From Acidovorax sp. 107 (GTDB lineage: Bacteria; Pseudomonadota; Gammaproteobacteria; Burkholderiales; Burkholderiaceae_C): 64,000 nucleotides of DNA. Of this stretch, positions 1-7,252 are shown one piece after another. The DNA is taken from assembly GCF_003058055.1 (NCBI RefSeq), contig NZ_QBTZ01000001.1, positions 3,056,001 through 3,120,000 on the forward strand. Direction: 5' to 3'. The notes under the pieces were generated by a model that was not told the DNA's origin, did no database searches, and worked only from the letters and a program-made list of their open reading frames with translations. Position numbers and translations under genes: made by a program. The stretch's first letter is position 1, and each line of letters begins with the position of its first letter.

Positions 1-352
1 GCAGGCGCGGGATGAGCCACTTGGCCGCAAACGTGGGCAGGCTGGACAGGTGCAGCGCACCGCCGCCGTCATCGCTGGTGATCAGCTCCAGCGTGGCCGC
101 CTCCAGCTGCGCCAGCACGCCACGCACCGCCTTTTCGTAGCGCTCGCCGGCCGGGGTCAGCGCCAGGCGCTTGCGGCTGCGCTCGAACAGCGGCACGCCC
201 ACCCAGGTCTCCAGCTCCTTGATCTGCTTGCTGACCGCACTTTGGGTGAGGTGCAAGGCCTCTGCCGCGCGGGACACCCCGCCGAACCGCGTCACCGTGG
301 AAAACGCCCGCAGCAGGTGAAGGGGTGGAGAAAGGCGGCGAAGGGATGACAT
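1..352 (-). CDS. LysR-family transcriptional regulator, N-terminal part (gene runs off the window)
   Basis: Reading leftward from the ATG at 352, the first 117 codons give a classic LysR winged helix-turn-helix: an LRAFSTV helix, then GGVSRAAEALHLTQSAVSKQ, and the LFERSRKRLALTPAGE wing. The effector-binding domain lies outside the window. It is divergent from a Bug-type solute receptor at 460, and the 107-bp space between them holds a perfect dyad. By family precedent it would bind there and control the receptor gene, possibly with its own. The regulator family is certain; the effector cannot be read from this fragment. Confidence 0.93.
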   Translation of the reverse strand, partial: MSSLRRLSPPLHLLRAFSTVTRFGGVSRAAEALHLTQSAVSKQIKELETWVGVPLFERSRKRLALTPAGERYEKAVRGVLAQLEAATLELITSDDGGGALHLSSLPTFAAKWLIPRL

Positions 353-367
353 AGTAAGTAATCAAAT

Positions 368-384
368 CATTCCAAATAGGAATG
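368..384. promoter_or_regulatory. Perfect dyad, probable LysR-type operator
   Basis: CATTCC-aaata-GGAATG is a perfect 6-bp inverted repeat and contains the T-N11-A pattern of LysR boxes (T370, A382). It lies 16 bp from the start codon of the LysR gene and 76 bp before the receptor start, in the only space between two divergent genes. Operator role is inferred from structure and position. Confidence 0.6.
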
Positions 385-459
385 TTATCAGGCATATCCA
401 TTGCTTGGTAGAGCGCATTGAATCCTTTAATCTCAATGCAACTCACAGGAGAAATGCCC

Positions 460-1425
460 ATGCAACGCCGTCATCTGCTCTCAGCGCTGGCCGCCGTATC
501 TTTCGCTCCCGGAATGTCTTTGGCGCAAGAGGGCAAGCCCCTGCGCATCATCGTTCCGTTCCCACCCGGGGGCGCCACGGACATCACGGCCCGCAGCCTG
601 CAAGAGTCGCTGGCGCGCATCCTCAAGCAGCCCGTGGTGCTGGAAAACCGGGGCGGCGCAGGCGGCTCCATCGGCATGGCCGAAGTCGCCCGCGCGCCGG
701 CAGACGGCCTCACCCTGGGCGTGGCCACGCTGTCCACCCATGGCGTGAACCCCGCCGTGTACACCAAGCTGCCCTACCACCCGACCAAGGACTTCATTGG
801 CGTGACCGAGATCGTCAAGGCCCCGGGCGTCATCGTGATCAACCCGGCCGTGGTGCCCGTCAAGGACTTTGCGGAGCTGGTGAAATACCTCAAGGCCAAC
901 CCCGGCAAGGTGTCCTACGCCACCCCCGGCAACGGCACCATCGGCCACATGTGGGGCGAGTTGTTCAAGAGCAGCACGGGCACCTCCATGGTGCACATCC
1001 CCTACCGTGGTGCAGGCCCGGCCATCAACGACGTGCTCGCGGGCCAGGTGGCGGTGTACTTCGACCAGGTGGCTTCGTCGCTCCCGCACGTCAAATCGGG
1101 CAAGCTCAAGGCGCTGGCGGTGTCGTGGCCCGAACGCCTGGACGTGCTGCCCGATGTGCCCACCTACGCAGAGCTGGGCTACAAGCAAGCCAACGAGCCT
1201 TCATGGTTTGGCCTGGTGGCCCCGGCGGGCACGCCTGCTGCGGCCGCAGACCGCATCCAGCAGGCCGTCGCCCAGGCCCTGAAGGAGCCCGCTGTGCGCG
1301 AGCGACTGGCAGGCCAGGGCCTCTACCCCTCGGGCACCACACCCAAGGATTTCACGGCCCAGATCGCCAGCGAGATCGACAAGATGAAGCGCGTGGCGGC
1401 CTACGCCAAGGTGGTGCTCGACTGA
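460..1425 (+). CDS. Bug/TctC-family periplasmic solute receptor (tripartite tricarboxylate transporter type)
   Basis: This 321-residue protein has an N-terminal export signal (MQRRHLLSALAAVSF, likely cleaved after MSLA) followed by the Bug fold: IIVPFPPGGATDITAR, then ENRGGAGGSIG, VHIPYRGAGPA and a DVPTYAELGY segment. It would bind a carboxylate in the periplasm and deliver it to a TctAB-type membrane carrier, which is not encoded here. The start at 460 is chosen because AGGAG at 447-451 sits 8 bases upstream; the ATG at 454 is too close. The ligand cannot be named. Orphan Bug receptors beside LysR genes are typical of Burkholderiales. Confidence 0.93.
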   Translation: MQRRHLLSALAAVSFAPGMSLAQEGKPLRIIVPFPPGGATDITARSLQESLARILKQPVVLENRGGAGGSIGMAEVARAPADGLTLGVATLSTHGVNPAVYTKLPYHPTKDFIGVTEIVKAPGVIVINPAVVPVKDFAELVKYLKANPGKVSYATPGNGTIGHMWGELFKSSTGTSMVHIPYRGAGPAINDVLAGQVAVYFDQVASSLPHVKSGKLKALAVSWPERLDVLPDVPTYAELGYKQANEPSWFGLVAPAGTPAAAADRIQQAVAQALKEPAVRERLAGQGLYPSGTTPKDFTAQIASEIDKMKRVAAYAKVVLD

Positions 1426-1434
1426 CCTGATTCC

Positions 1435-1455
1435 CCCCGGGCCCTGGGCCCGGGG
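1435..1455. terminator. GC-rich perfect palindrome downstream of the receptor gene
   Basis: Arms CCCCGGGCCC and GGGCCCGGGG flank a single T, ten bases after the receptor stop codon. It can form a strong short hairpin but has no U-tract, so it may be an RNA-stabilising 3' end or a weak terminator. Confidence 0.4.
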
Positions 1456-1590
1456 ACGGCCACAGCTGGGATGGTGAGACGACGCAGGCCAGCCTGCTTC
1501 CCGGGCCTGCTCAAGGTCTCAGGGATAACCATAGTCACATCCCGGTCTGGGCGGCTAGGCCAGCCGCCCTCCTTTGCGCACACTCTGCCT

Positions 1591-2523
1591 ATGCATGCAG
1601 CCTTGAAACTGATCCACCACCGCTTCCAGCAAGCCCAGCCCGGCGTCACCGGCTCCCCGGGGCTTGCCACTCAACCCTCCACCGCCACTGTCACTGCGGT
1701 GCCCGGCAGCACCCCGCTGGTGCTCGACTCTCCCCACAGCGGCACCCGGTACCCCGACGACTTTGGCTCCGCCCTCGACCTGGCTACGCTGCGCCGGGCC
1801 GAAGACACGCACGTCGAGAAGATCTACGCCTTTGCCCCCGCGCTCGGCGTGGCCTGGGTCGAGGCCCACTTCCCCCGCATCTACCTGGACGCCAACCGCG
1901 ATACCACCGAGCTGGACACCAGCTTGCTCAACGGGGACTGGCCCGATCCCATCTCCACTGACTCCAAGGTGCTCAGCAAGGTGCGCCTGGGCAAGGGGCT
2001 GATCTGGAAGTTCACCGACCAGGGCGAGCCCATCTACCAGCGCCCGCTCACGGTGGCCGAGGTGCGCGCGCGCATCGACCGCTGCTGGCGCCCCTACCAC
2101 GCCGCCGTGGCCCAGGCCATTGACGCCGCCCATGCGCGCCATGGCTACAGCATCCACCTCAACTGCCACTCCATGCCCGCCGTGGCCGGGCGCTTTGCCA
2201 CCGAGTTTCCGGGGCTGGAGCATGCCGACTTTGTGATCGGCGACCGCGACGGCACCACGGCCAGCCCGGCGCTGTCGGCGTTGATCTGCGAGCACCTGCG
2301 CGCGTGCGGCTACAGCGTCGAATACAACCACCCCTACAAGGGCGTGGAGCTGGTGCGCCGGTACGGCAACCCCGCGCAGCACCGCCACAGCATCCAGGTC
2401 GAGATCAACCGCAAGCTCTACATGGACGAGACCACACTCGCCCAGCACCCCGAGGGCATGGCCCGCCTACAGGCCGACCTGCAAGCCCTGGTGCACAAGC
2501 TGCTGGCGCACGACCCGCGCTGA
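1591..2523 (+). CDS. N-formylglutamate amidohydrolase family protein
   Basis: The 310-residue protein shows the family hallmarks in order: LVLDSPHSGTRYPDDF near the N-terminus, LDANRDTTELD, a central HLNCHSMPAV and an acidic/His-rich C-terminal half with NHPYKGVELVRRYG. Members hydrolyse N-formylglutamate to glutamate and formate, usually as the last step of histidine breakdown. No other hut genes are nearby, so a role outside histidine use is possible. The frame opens at 1471, but residues before the ATG at 1591 are not family-like, so the later start is preferred; neither has a clear ribosome site. Confidence 0.88.
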   Translation: MHAALKLIHHRFQQAQPGVTGSPGLATQPSTATVTAVPGSTPLVLDSPHSGTRYPDDFGSALDLATLRRAEDTHVEKIYAFAPALGVAWVEAHFPRIYLDANRDTTELDTSLLNGDWPDPISTDSKVLSKVRLGKGLIWKFTDQGEPIYQRPLTVAEVRARIDRCWRPYHAAVAQAIDAAHARHGYSIHLNCHSMPAVAGRFATEFPGLEHADFVIGDRDGTTASPALSALICEHLRACGYSVEYNHPYKGVELVRRYGNPAQHRHSIQVEINRKLYMDETTLAQHPEGMARLQADLQALVHKLLAHDPR

Positions 2524-2650
2524 CAGCCCCGGACCTGGGCGCTGCGCGCGCAACGGGCGCCGTTTTCTCGGCGCAGCGACGCGCGGCGCCGCCTAAAATC
2601 GGCGCACAGGCGCGGCGCCAGACCGCTGCCACCCACCAGGAGACACCCGC

Positions 2651-3325
2651 ATGCGCATCCTCATTGCCGAAGACGACCAGGTGCTGGCCGATGGCCTGCT
2701 GCGCACGCTGCGGGCCTCGGGCGCCGTGGTGGACCATGTCGCCAGCGGCAGCGAGGCCGACGCGGCGCTGATGACCAACAACGAGTTCGATCTGCTCATC
2801 CTGGACCTGGGCCTGCCCAAGATGCATGGGCTGGAAGTGCTCAAAAAACTGCGCGGCCGGGGCTCCGCCCTGCCAGTGCTCATCCTCACCGCCGCCGACA
2901 GCGTGGAAGAGCGCGTGAAGGGCCTGGACTTTGGCGCCGACGACTACATGGCCAAGCCCTTCAGCCTGCAGGAGCTGGAAGCCCGCGTGCGCGCCCTCAC
3001 GCGCCGGGGCATGGGCGGCACCAGCAGCGCCATCAAGCACGGCCCGCTGGTGTACGACCAGGCCGGCCGCGTGGCCACCATCGACGGCAAGATGATCGAG
3101 CTGTCGGCCCGCGAGCTGGGCCTGCTGGAGGTGCTGCTGCAACGCGCCGGCCGCCTGGTGAGCAAGGAGCAGCTGGTGGAGCGCCTGTGCGAATGGGGCG
3201 AAGAGGTGAGCAACAACGCCATCGAGGTCTACATCCACCGCCTGCGCAAAAAAATCGAGGGCGGGCCCATCCGCATCGCCACCGTGCGCGGCCTGGGCTA
3301 CTGCCTTGAGAAGATCCCCAGTTAA
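2651..3325 (+). CDS. OmpR/PhoB-family response regulator (TctD/QseB-like)
   Basis: The receiver domain spans residues 1-115, with acidic pocket E7/D8/D9, phosphoacceptor D52 (LILDLGLP), T80 and K102. A winged-helix effector follows, with ELSARELGLLEVLL and a C-terminal YIHRLRKKI / VRGLGYCL. AGGAG at 2638-2642 fixes the start. It precedes a histidine kinase and is its evident partner. The kinase has a TctE-like sensor region, so the pair probably controls carboxylate uptake, but no target is visible in the window. A 53-bp dispersed repeat separates the two genes. Confidence 0.95.
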   Translation: MRILIAEDDQVLADGLLRTLRASGAVVDHVASGSEADAALMTNNEFDLLILDLGLPKMHGLEVLKKLRGRGSALPVLILTAADSVEERVKGLDFGADDYMAKPFSLQELEARVRALTRRGMGGTSSAIKHGPLVYDQAGRVATIDGKMIELSARELGLLEVLLQRAGRLVSKEQLVERLCEWGEEVSNNAIEVYIHRLRKKIEGGPIRIATVRGLGYCLEKIPS

Positions 3326-3327
3326 CT

Positions 3328-3380
3328 ATCAAAACGATAGCTGCTCGTGTATATGAATCCAGCGCTATCGGGTGTTTTGG
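3328..3380. repeat. Dispersed TAGCGCTA-type repeat, copy 1
   Basis: An intergenic element between regulator and kinase contains GATAGCTGCT, an 8-10 base variable part, then ATCCAGCGCTATCGGG and TTTTGG. It aligns with the elements at 9821, 16600, 23318 and (reversed) 51921. Confidence 0.7.
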
Positions 3381-3405
3381 CTTCTAAACTGCCACGGCGG
3401 GTGCT

Positions 3406-4857
3406 GTGAAGATCTTCCAGCGCGAGCAGCGCTCCCTGTTCGGCGAAATCCTCGACTGGATGCTCACGCCGCTGCTGCTGCTGTGGCCGGTGAGCCTGGC
3501 ACTGACCTGGCTGGTGGCGCAGGGCCTGGCCAACAAGCCGTTTGACCGCGCGCTGGAATACAACGCCCACGCCCTCGCCCAGCTCGTGAGCGTGGTGGGC
3601 GACAAGGCCCAGTTCAACCTGCCCCAGCCCGCCAGCGAGATCCTGCGCGCCGACGACTCCGACATCGTGTACTACCAGGTCATCGGCCCGGGCGGCGAGT
3701 TCCTCTCGGGCGAGCGCGAACTGCCCGAGCCCCCCAGCGACGAGGTGCCCATGTCCGGCGAGGTGCGGCTGCGCGATGCGGAGATGCGCGGCATTGACAT
3801 CCGTGTGGCCTACATCTGGGTGCGCCTGCCGCTGAAAGACACGCCGGTGGCGCTGGTCCAGGTGGCCGAAACGCGCGAAAAGCGCAGCGTGCTGGCGACC
3901 GAAATCATCAAGGGCGTGATGCTGCCGCAGTTCGTCATCCTGCCGCTGGCGGTGCTGCTGGTCTGGCTGGCGCTCGCGCGGGGCATCCAGCCGCTCAACC
4001 AGCTGGAGCAGCGCATCCGCGCGCGCAACCCCGACGACCTCTCGCCCCTGGACGACCGCACCGTGCCACTCGAAGTCGCGCCGCTGGTGTCGTCCGTGAA
4101 CGACTTGCTCACGCGCCTGAACGATTCACTGGCCACCCAAAAGCGCTTTCTGGCCGATGCCGCCCACCAGCTCAAGACCCCGCTGGCGGGCCTGCGCATG
4201 CAGGCCGACCTGGCCCAGCGCGAAGGCACCAGCACCGAAGAGCTCAAGCGCTCGCTGCAGCAGATCGGCCGCTCCAGCATCCGCGCCACGCACACCGTCA
4301 ACCAGCTGCTGGCGCTGGCCCGGGCAGAGGGCAGCGGCGTGGGCATTGCCCGCCAGCCCTGCGACCTGGCACGCCTGGTGATCGAGGTGGTGCGCGACTC
4401 GGTGCCCCGCGCGCTCGACAAGCACATCGACCTGGGCTACGACGGCGCCGAGCCGGGATCTCCGGGCGTGCTGATCGACGGCAACCCCACGCTGCTCAAG
4501 GAGCTGGTGCGCAACCTGGTGGACAACGCCATCAACTACACCCCCTCCACGCCCGACAAGCCCGGCGTGGTCACCGCCCGCGTGCTGGCCGACACCTTCG
4601 GCCATGTGCTGCTGCTGCAGGTCGAAGACTCCGGCCCCGGCGTGCCCGAGGCCGAGCGCGAGCTGGTGTTCCAGCCGTTCTACCGCGCCCTGGGCAGCGA
4701 GGCCGATGGCTCCGGCCTGGGCCTGCCCATCGTGCTGGAGATTGCCAGCAAGCACGATGCCGAAGTCATGCTCGAGGACGCGCGCCCCGGCCAGAACCCG
4801 CCGGGCGCGCGCTTCAGCGTGCGTTTTGCAGCGCGGGACGTGGTGGCTGGCAGCTGA
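3406..4857 (+). CDS. Sensor histidine kinase (TctE/QseC-like), partner of the preceding regulator
   Basis: A 483-residue inner-membrane kinase starting at GTG 3406. Transmembrane segments lie at about residues 21-42 and 172-192 and enclose a periplasmic region resembling the 2CSK_N sensor domain of TctE-like kinases (NKPFDRALEYNAHALAQL). A HAMP linker follows, then the H-box FLADAAHQLKTPLAGL with phosphoacceptor H254. The ATP-binding domain has NLVDNAINYTP (N-box), DSGPGVP (G1) and GSGLGLPIV (G2). All catalytic boxes are intact. The signal is unknown; TctE relatives sense tricarboxylates. No canonical ribosome site precedes the GTG. Confidence 0.93.
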   Translation: MKIFQREQRSLFGEILDWMLTPLLLLWPVSLALTWLVAQGLANKPFDRALEYNAHALAQLVSVVGDKAQFNLPQPASEILRADDSDIVYYQVIGPGGEFLSGERELPEPPSDEVPMSGEVRLRDAEMRGIDIRVAYIWVRLPLKDTPVALVQVAETREKRSVLATEIIKGVMLPQFVILPLAVLLVWLALARGIQPLNQLEQRIRARNPDDLSPLDDRTVPLEVAPLVSSVNDLLTRLNDSLATQKRFLADAAHQLKTPLAGLRMQADLAQREGTSTEELKRSLQQIGRSSIRATHTVNQLLALARAEGSGVGIARQPCDLARLVIEVVRDSVPRALDKHIDLGYDGAEPGSPGVLIDGNPTLLKELVRNLVDNAINYTPSTPDKPGVVTARVLADTFGHVLLLQVEDSGPGVPEAERELVFQPFYRALGSEADGSGLGLPIVLEIASKHDAEVMLEDARPGQNPPGARFSVRFAARDVVAGS

Positions 4858-4913
4858 CAGGGCAGACCGCAAGGCCGGCGCACCACAGACCTGCATACCC
4901 ACAGCCAGGCGCT

Positions 4914-5636
4914 TCAGGCGCAGGTACGCAGCGTCTTGCCCGCCATGGCCGTGCGCAGCACATCCAGTTGCGCGCGCAGCGCGTCGTTCACGGCGGGCAG
5001 GCGCAGCGTAAAGCCGGAGGATTCGGCGCGCTCCTGGATCACGCGGGCCGTGCGCACGCCCTTGTTGCCCAGGTTGGTCAGCTCGCGCTCGGCCGCCTCC
5101 TTCGAGGCAAAGCGGCCGAGCGACAGGCCCAGCTCCAGCGTGCCGCCGGCACGGTCGTGGTCCACCTTGCGGGCGCGCAGCTCGGCGCGCTTGCGGTCCA
5201 GCGTTTCGGCATCGTCAAACCGCCCCATGTAGACCATCCAGCGGCCCGGCACGGGCGTGGGCTCCAGCACCCAGCTGCCCTGGGGCAAGCCGGCGGCGGC
5301 CGTACGCAGCGCCTCGGCCTGGCGGTCGTCAAACACCCCGGCCTGCAGACACTCGGCAGCGTCTGCCGGGGCAGAGGGGGAGGGAGAAGAGGGGGGGGAG
5401 TCGTTGGCGGCGGTGGCCAGGGATGGGGGGGTGGGGGTCGTGGAGGGCCCCGCGGAGGAGGTCTTGCTGGGGTTGACCTTCAGGATCTGCAGCGTCTCGG
5501 GCTTGATCTGCTGGTTCATGCGCTGGGGCTCGGACTGCTCTTGCGGCGCGTAGCCCAACGGCCTCAGCAGCCCTTGCGACCACGCGTAGTACCCCGCGTT
5601 GGCCAGCAGCAGCGCGATCACGGCAAGACGGAGCAT
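4914..5636 (-). CDS. SPOR-domain membrane-anchored protein
   Basis: The 240-residue protein has one N-terminal membrane anchor (MLRLAVIALLLANAGYYAW), a Pro/Ser/Thr-rich linker and a C-terminal region of about 75 residues with SPOR-like features (WMVYMGRFDDAETLDRKRAE, then LGLSLGRFASKEAAE). SPOR domains bind denuded peptidoglycan glycan strands at division sites. It is the last gene of a SET / birA / SPOR minus-strand operon, 49 bp after birA. The start at 5636 follows GAAAGG and begins the anchor; earlier in-frame codons overlap the birA end and are not protein-like. The linker DNA is extremely G-rich on the plus strand. Confidence 0.82.
   Translation of the reverse strand: MLRLAVIALLLANAGYYAWSQGLLRPLGYAPQEQSEPQRMNQQIKPETLQILKVNPSKTSSAGPSTTPTPPSLATAANDSPPSSPSPSAPADAAECLQAGVFDDRQAEALRTAAAGLPQGSWVLEPTPVPGRWMVYMGRFDDAETLDRKRAELRARKVDHDRAGGTLELGLSLGRFASKEAAERELTNLGNKGVRTARVIQERAESSGFTLRLPAVNDALRAQLDVLRTAMAGKTLRTCA
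5368..5447 (+). other. Two adjacent G-quadruplex-type motifs in the SPOR gene linker
   Basis: On the plus strand (template for the SPOR gene) there are G-runs at 5368-5371, 5376-5380, 5382-5384 and 5391-5398. A second set lies at 5420-5422, 5425-5431, 5433-5437 and 5445-5447. Both satisfy four runs of at least three G with loops of one to seven bases. They encode the Pro/Ser linker on the other strand. Confidence 0.55.
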
Positions 5637-5685
5637 GGGGTGCAGCCTTTCAAGGACACTTGTCGCATCGGGAAGGGAAGCTGTC

Positions 5686-6546
5686 TCACACCGGTGGCAC
5701 TGCCGCCGGCCGGACGCTGATCTCGGAACTGGTGATGGCCTGCATACCGCCCGCCGTGTGCACCAGCAGCGCCCCATCGTCGCCCACGCCATGCGCGGTG
5801 CCCGTGTGGCCGTCGCTCAGCGTCACGGCGCGGCCCTGCAGTACGTCGCGGGCTGCAAAGCGGGGCTGCATGGGCGCAAACCCATAGCCCGCAAACGACT
5901 GCAGCATGGCCACCAGCGGCGGCACGATGCGCAGCAGCGCGGTGGGCGCGTCCAGGCCCGGCTCCACATCCTGCAGGCTGCCGGGCGGCATGCTCATGCC
6001 CTCGGGGCTGCGGGGCAGCACGTTGATACCGATGCCCACCACCACATAGCGCGCAGTGCTGGCCTGGGCGTGTGCAGTTGCCGCCTGGGGCGCGACAAAA
6101 CTGGCGGTCTCCACCAGGATGCCGCCCAACTTGCGGTCGCCCGCAGCGCCGCCCAGCCAGAGGTCATTGGGCCACTTGAGCCCCACACGCGCAGGCTGGT
6201 TGGCACCCAGCGGCGGCAGCGTGGGCTGCAGGCTTTCGGCCACGCTCACCCCCACCGCCAGCGACAGGCCGGACCAATCCTGGGGCGCCAGCGGCAGACC
6301 CAGCGACATCATCAGAGAAGACCCCACATCGCTTTGCCATACCCGCCCCAGCCGCCCGCGTCCGGCGGTCTGCTGCTCGGCCACCAGCAGGGTGGGCTCG
6401 CACTGCCCGTTGCGCGCACGGCGCATCAGCTCGGTATTGGTGGAGTCGATGGTGGGCAGCACCTCGACGGTGAAGCCCGGCAGCAGCGGTGACACCGCCT
6501 CCCAGATGGCCTCGGCGGGCCAGCGGATCGGGGATGTGGCGCTCAC
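5686..6546 (-). CDS. birA: Biotin-[acetyl-CoA-carboxylase] ligase, catalytic type
   Basis: This 286-residue enzyme activates biotin with ATP and transfers it to the biotin carboxyl carrier of acetyl-CoA carboxylase. Motifs: GRGRLGR (residues 62-68, adenylate loop), KWPND (124-128), GGILVE, and VVVGIGINV; a short C-terminal domain ends with ALLVHTAGG. There is no N-terminal DNA-binding domain, so it is a pure ligase and not a BirA repressor. The GTG start at 6546 overlaps the stop of the SET gene as GTGA, implying translational coupling. The open frame continues upstream of the GTG, but those residues are the shadow of the SET tail. Confidence 0.93.
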   Translation of the reverse strand: MSATSPIRWPAEAIWEAVSPLLPGFTVEVLPTIDSTNTELMRRARNGQCEPTLLVAEQQTAGRGRLGRVWQSDVGSSLMMSLGLPLAPQDWSGLSLAVGVSVAESLQPTLPPLGANQPARVGLKWPNDLWLGGAAGDRKLGGILVETASFVAPQAATAHAQASTARYVVVGIGINVLPRSPEGMSMPPGSLQDVEPGLDAPTALLRIVPPLVAMLQSFAGYGFAPMQPRFAARDVLQGRAVTLSDGHTGTAHGVGDDGALLVHTAGGMQAITSSEISVRPAAVPPV

Positions 6547-7133
6547 TGGCTGCGGCCTCGCGGCTTGGCCTTCTGGGGAGCCTTGGCGGCCTTCTTGGCC
6601 TTGGTGGAAGACGGCTTGGACGGGGGCAGCGGCACCGGCGGTGCCCAGCCACGCTTGGGCGCCAGCAGCGTGCCCCGGCAGTTGGGGCTGCCGCACCAGC
6701 AGGGGTATTCGGCCTTGAGCTTCGGGGTGTAGCGCTCTTCGATGATCAGGCCGTAGTCGTAGTTCAGCTCTTCGCCGGCCTTGATGTTGCGCAGCGCCGT
6801 GATGAAGATGCGCTTGCCTTGCTCGTCGGCGTAGCAGTTGGGGTTGCAACTGTGGTTGATCCAGCGCGAGGAGTTGCCGCCGAACTTTGCGTCGATCACG
6901 TGGTCTTCATCCACATGGAAGTAGAACGTGTGGTTGGGCTGCAGGGGGTCGTGCGGGTGCCGGTCCTGCGCCTCCTGCCAGCCGATCACTTCGCCCGTGT
7001 ATTCGACAAGGACTTCGCCCTCTGCAATATCCTGCACGGCAAAAACGCCCTTGCCGTGCACACCCGAGCGCCGGGTCTGGATGCGGCGGCCCTGGGCGGC
7101 GGTCGGGGTTGCAGGCGGTGCTGTGCGGGGCAT
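6543..7133 (-). CDS. SET-domain protein lysine methyltransferase with Lys-rich tail
   Basis: The 196-residue protein consists almost entirely of a SET domain: GVHGKGVFAVQDIAEGE near residue 25, EYTGEVI, the pseudoknot motif NHSCNPNC at 93-100, catalytic Y in NYDY at 124-127, and a post-SET zinc cluster CWCGSPNC at 145-152. The last 30 residues are Lys/Ala/Pro-rich. SET enzymes transfer methyl groups from SAM to protein lysines; the bacterial target is unknown. It leads the SET / birA / SPOR operon and is divergent from a topoisomerase with a SWIB domain. Start at 7133 was chosen because the domain begins just after it; an upstream in-frame GTG at 7163 is possible. Confidence 0.9.
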   Translation of the reverse strand: MPRTAPPATPTAAQGRRIQTRRSGVHGKGVFAVQDIAEGEVLVEYTGEVIGWQEAQDRHPHDPLQPNHTFYFHVDEDHVIDAKFGGNSSRWINHSCNPNCYADEQGKRIFITALRNIKAGEELNYDYGLIIEERYTPKLKAEYPCWCGSPNCRGTLLAPKRGWAPPVPLPPSKPSSTKAKKAAKAPQKAKPRGRSQ

Positions 7134-7155
7134 GGCAAAAACTCTGTTAACTTGA

Positions 7156-7188
7156 ATATGCACACATGCGCGTGCGCGTGTACGCGTG
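7156..7188. other. 33-nt perfect alternating purine-pyrimidine tract
   Basis: Every step from A7156 to G7188 alternates purine and pyrimidine, mostly CG, CA and TG steps, the composition that most readily adopts Z-DNA. It sits in the 119-bp divergent space between the SET gene and topB, where transcription from both sides would build negative supercoiling. Confidence 0.6.
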
Positions 7189-7252
7189 AGGCAACGGATT
7201 GTAGAAGCGACCGGCCGGATGCCGGACAGCCAGATTGGCGAGAAACCAAAAA

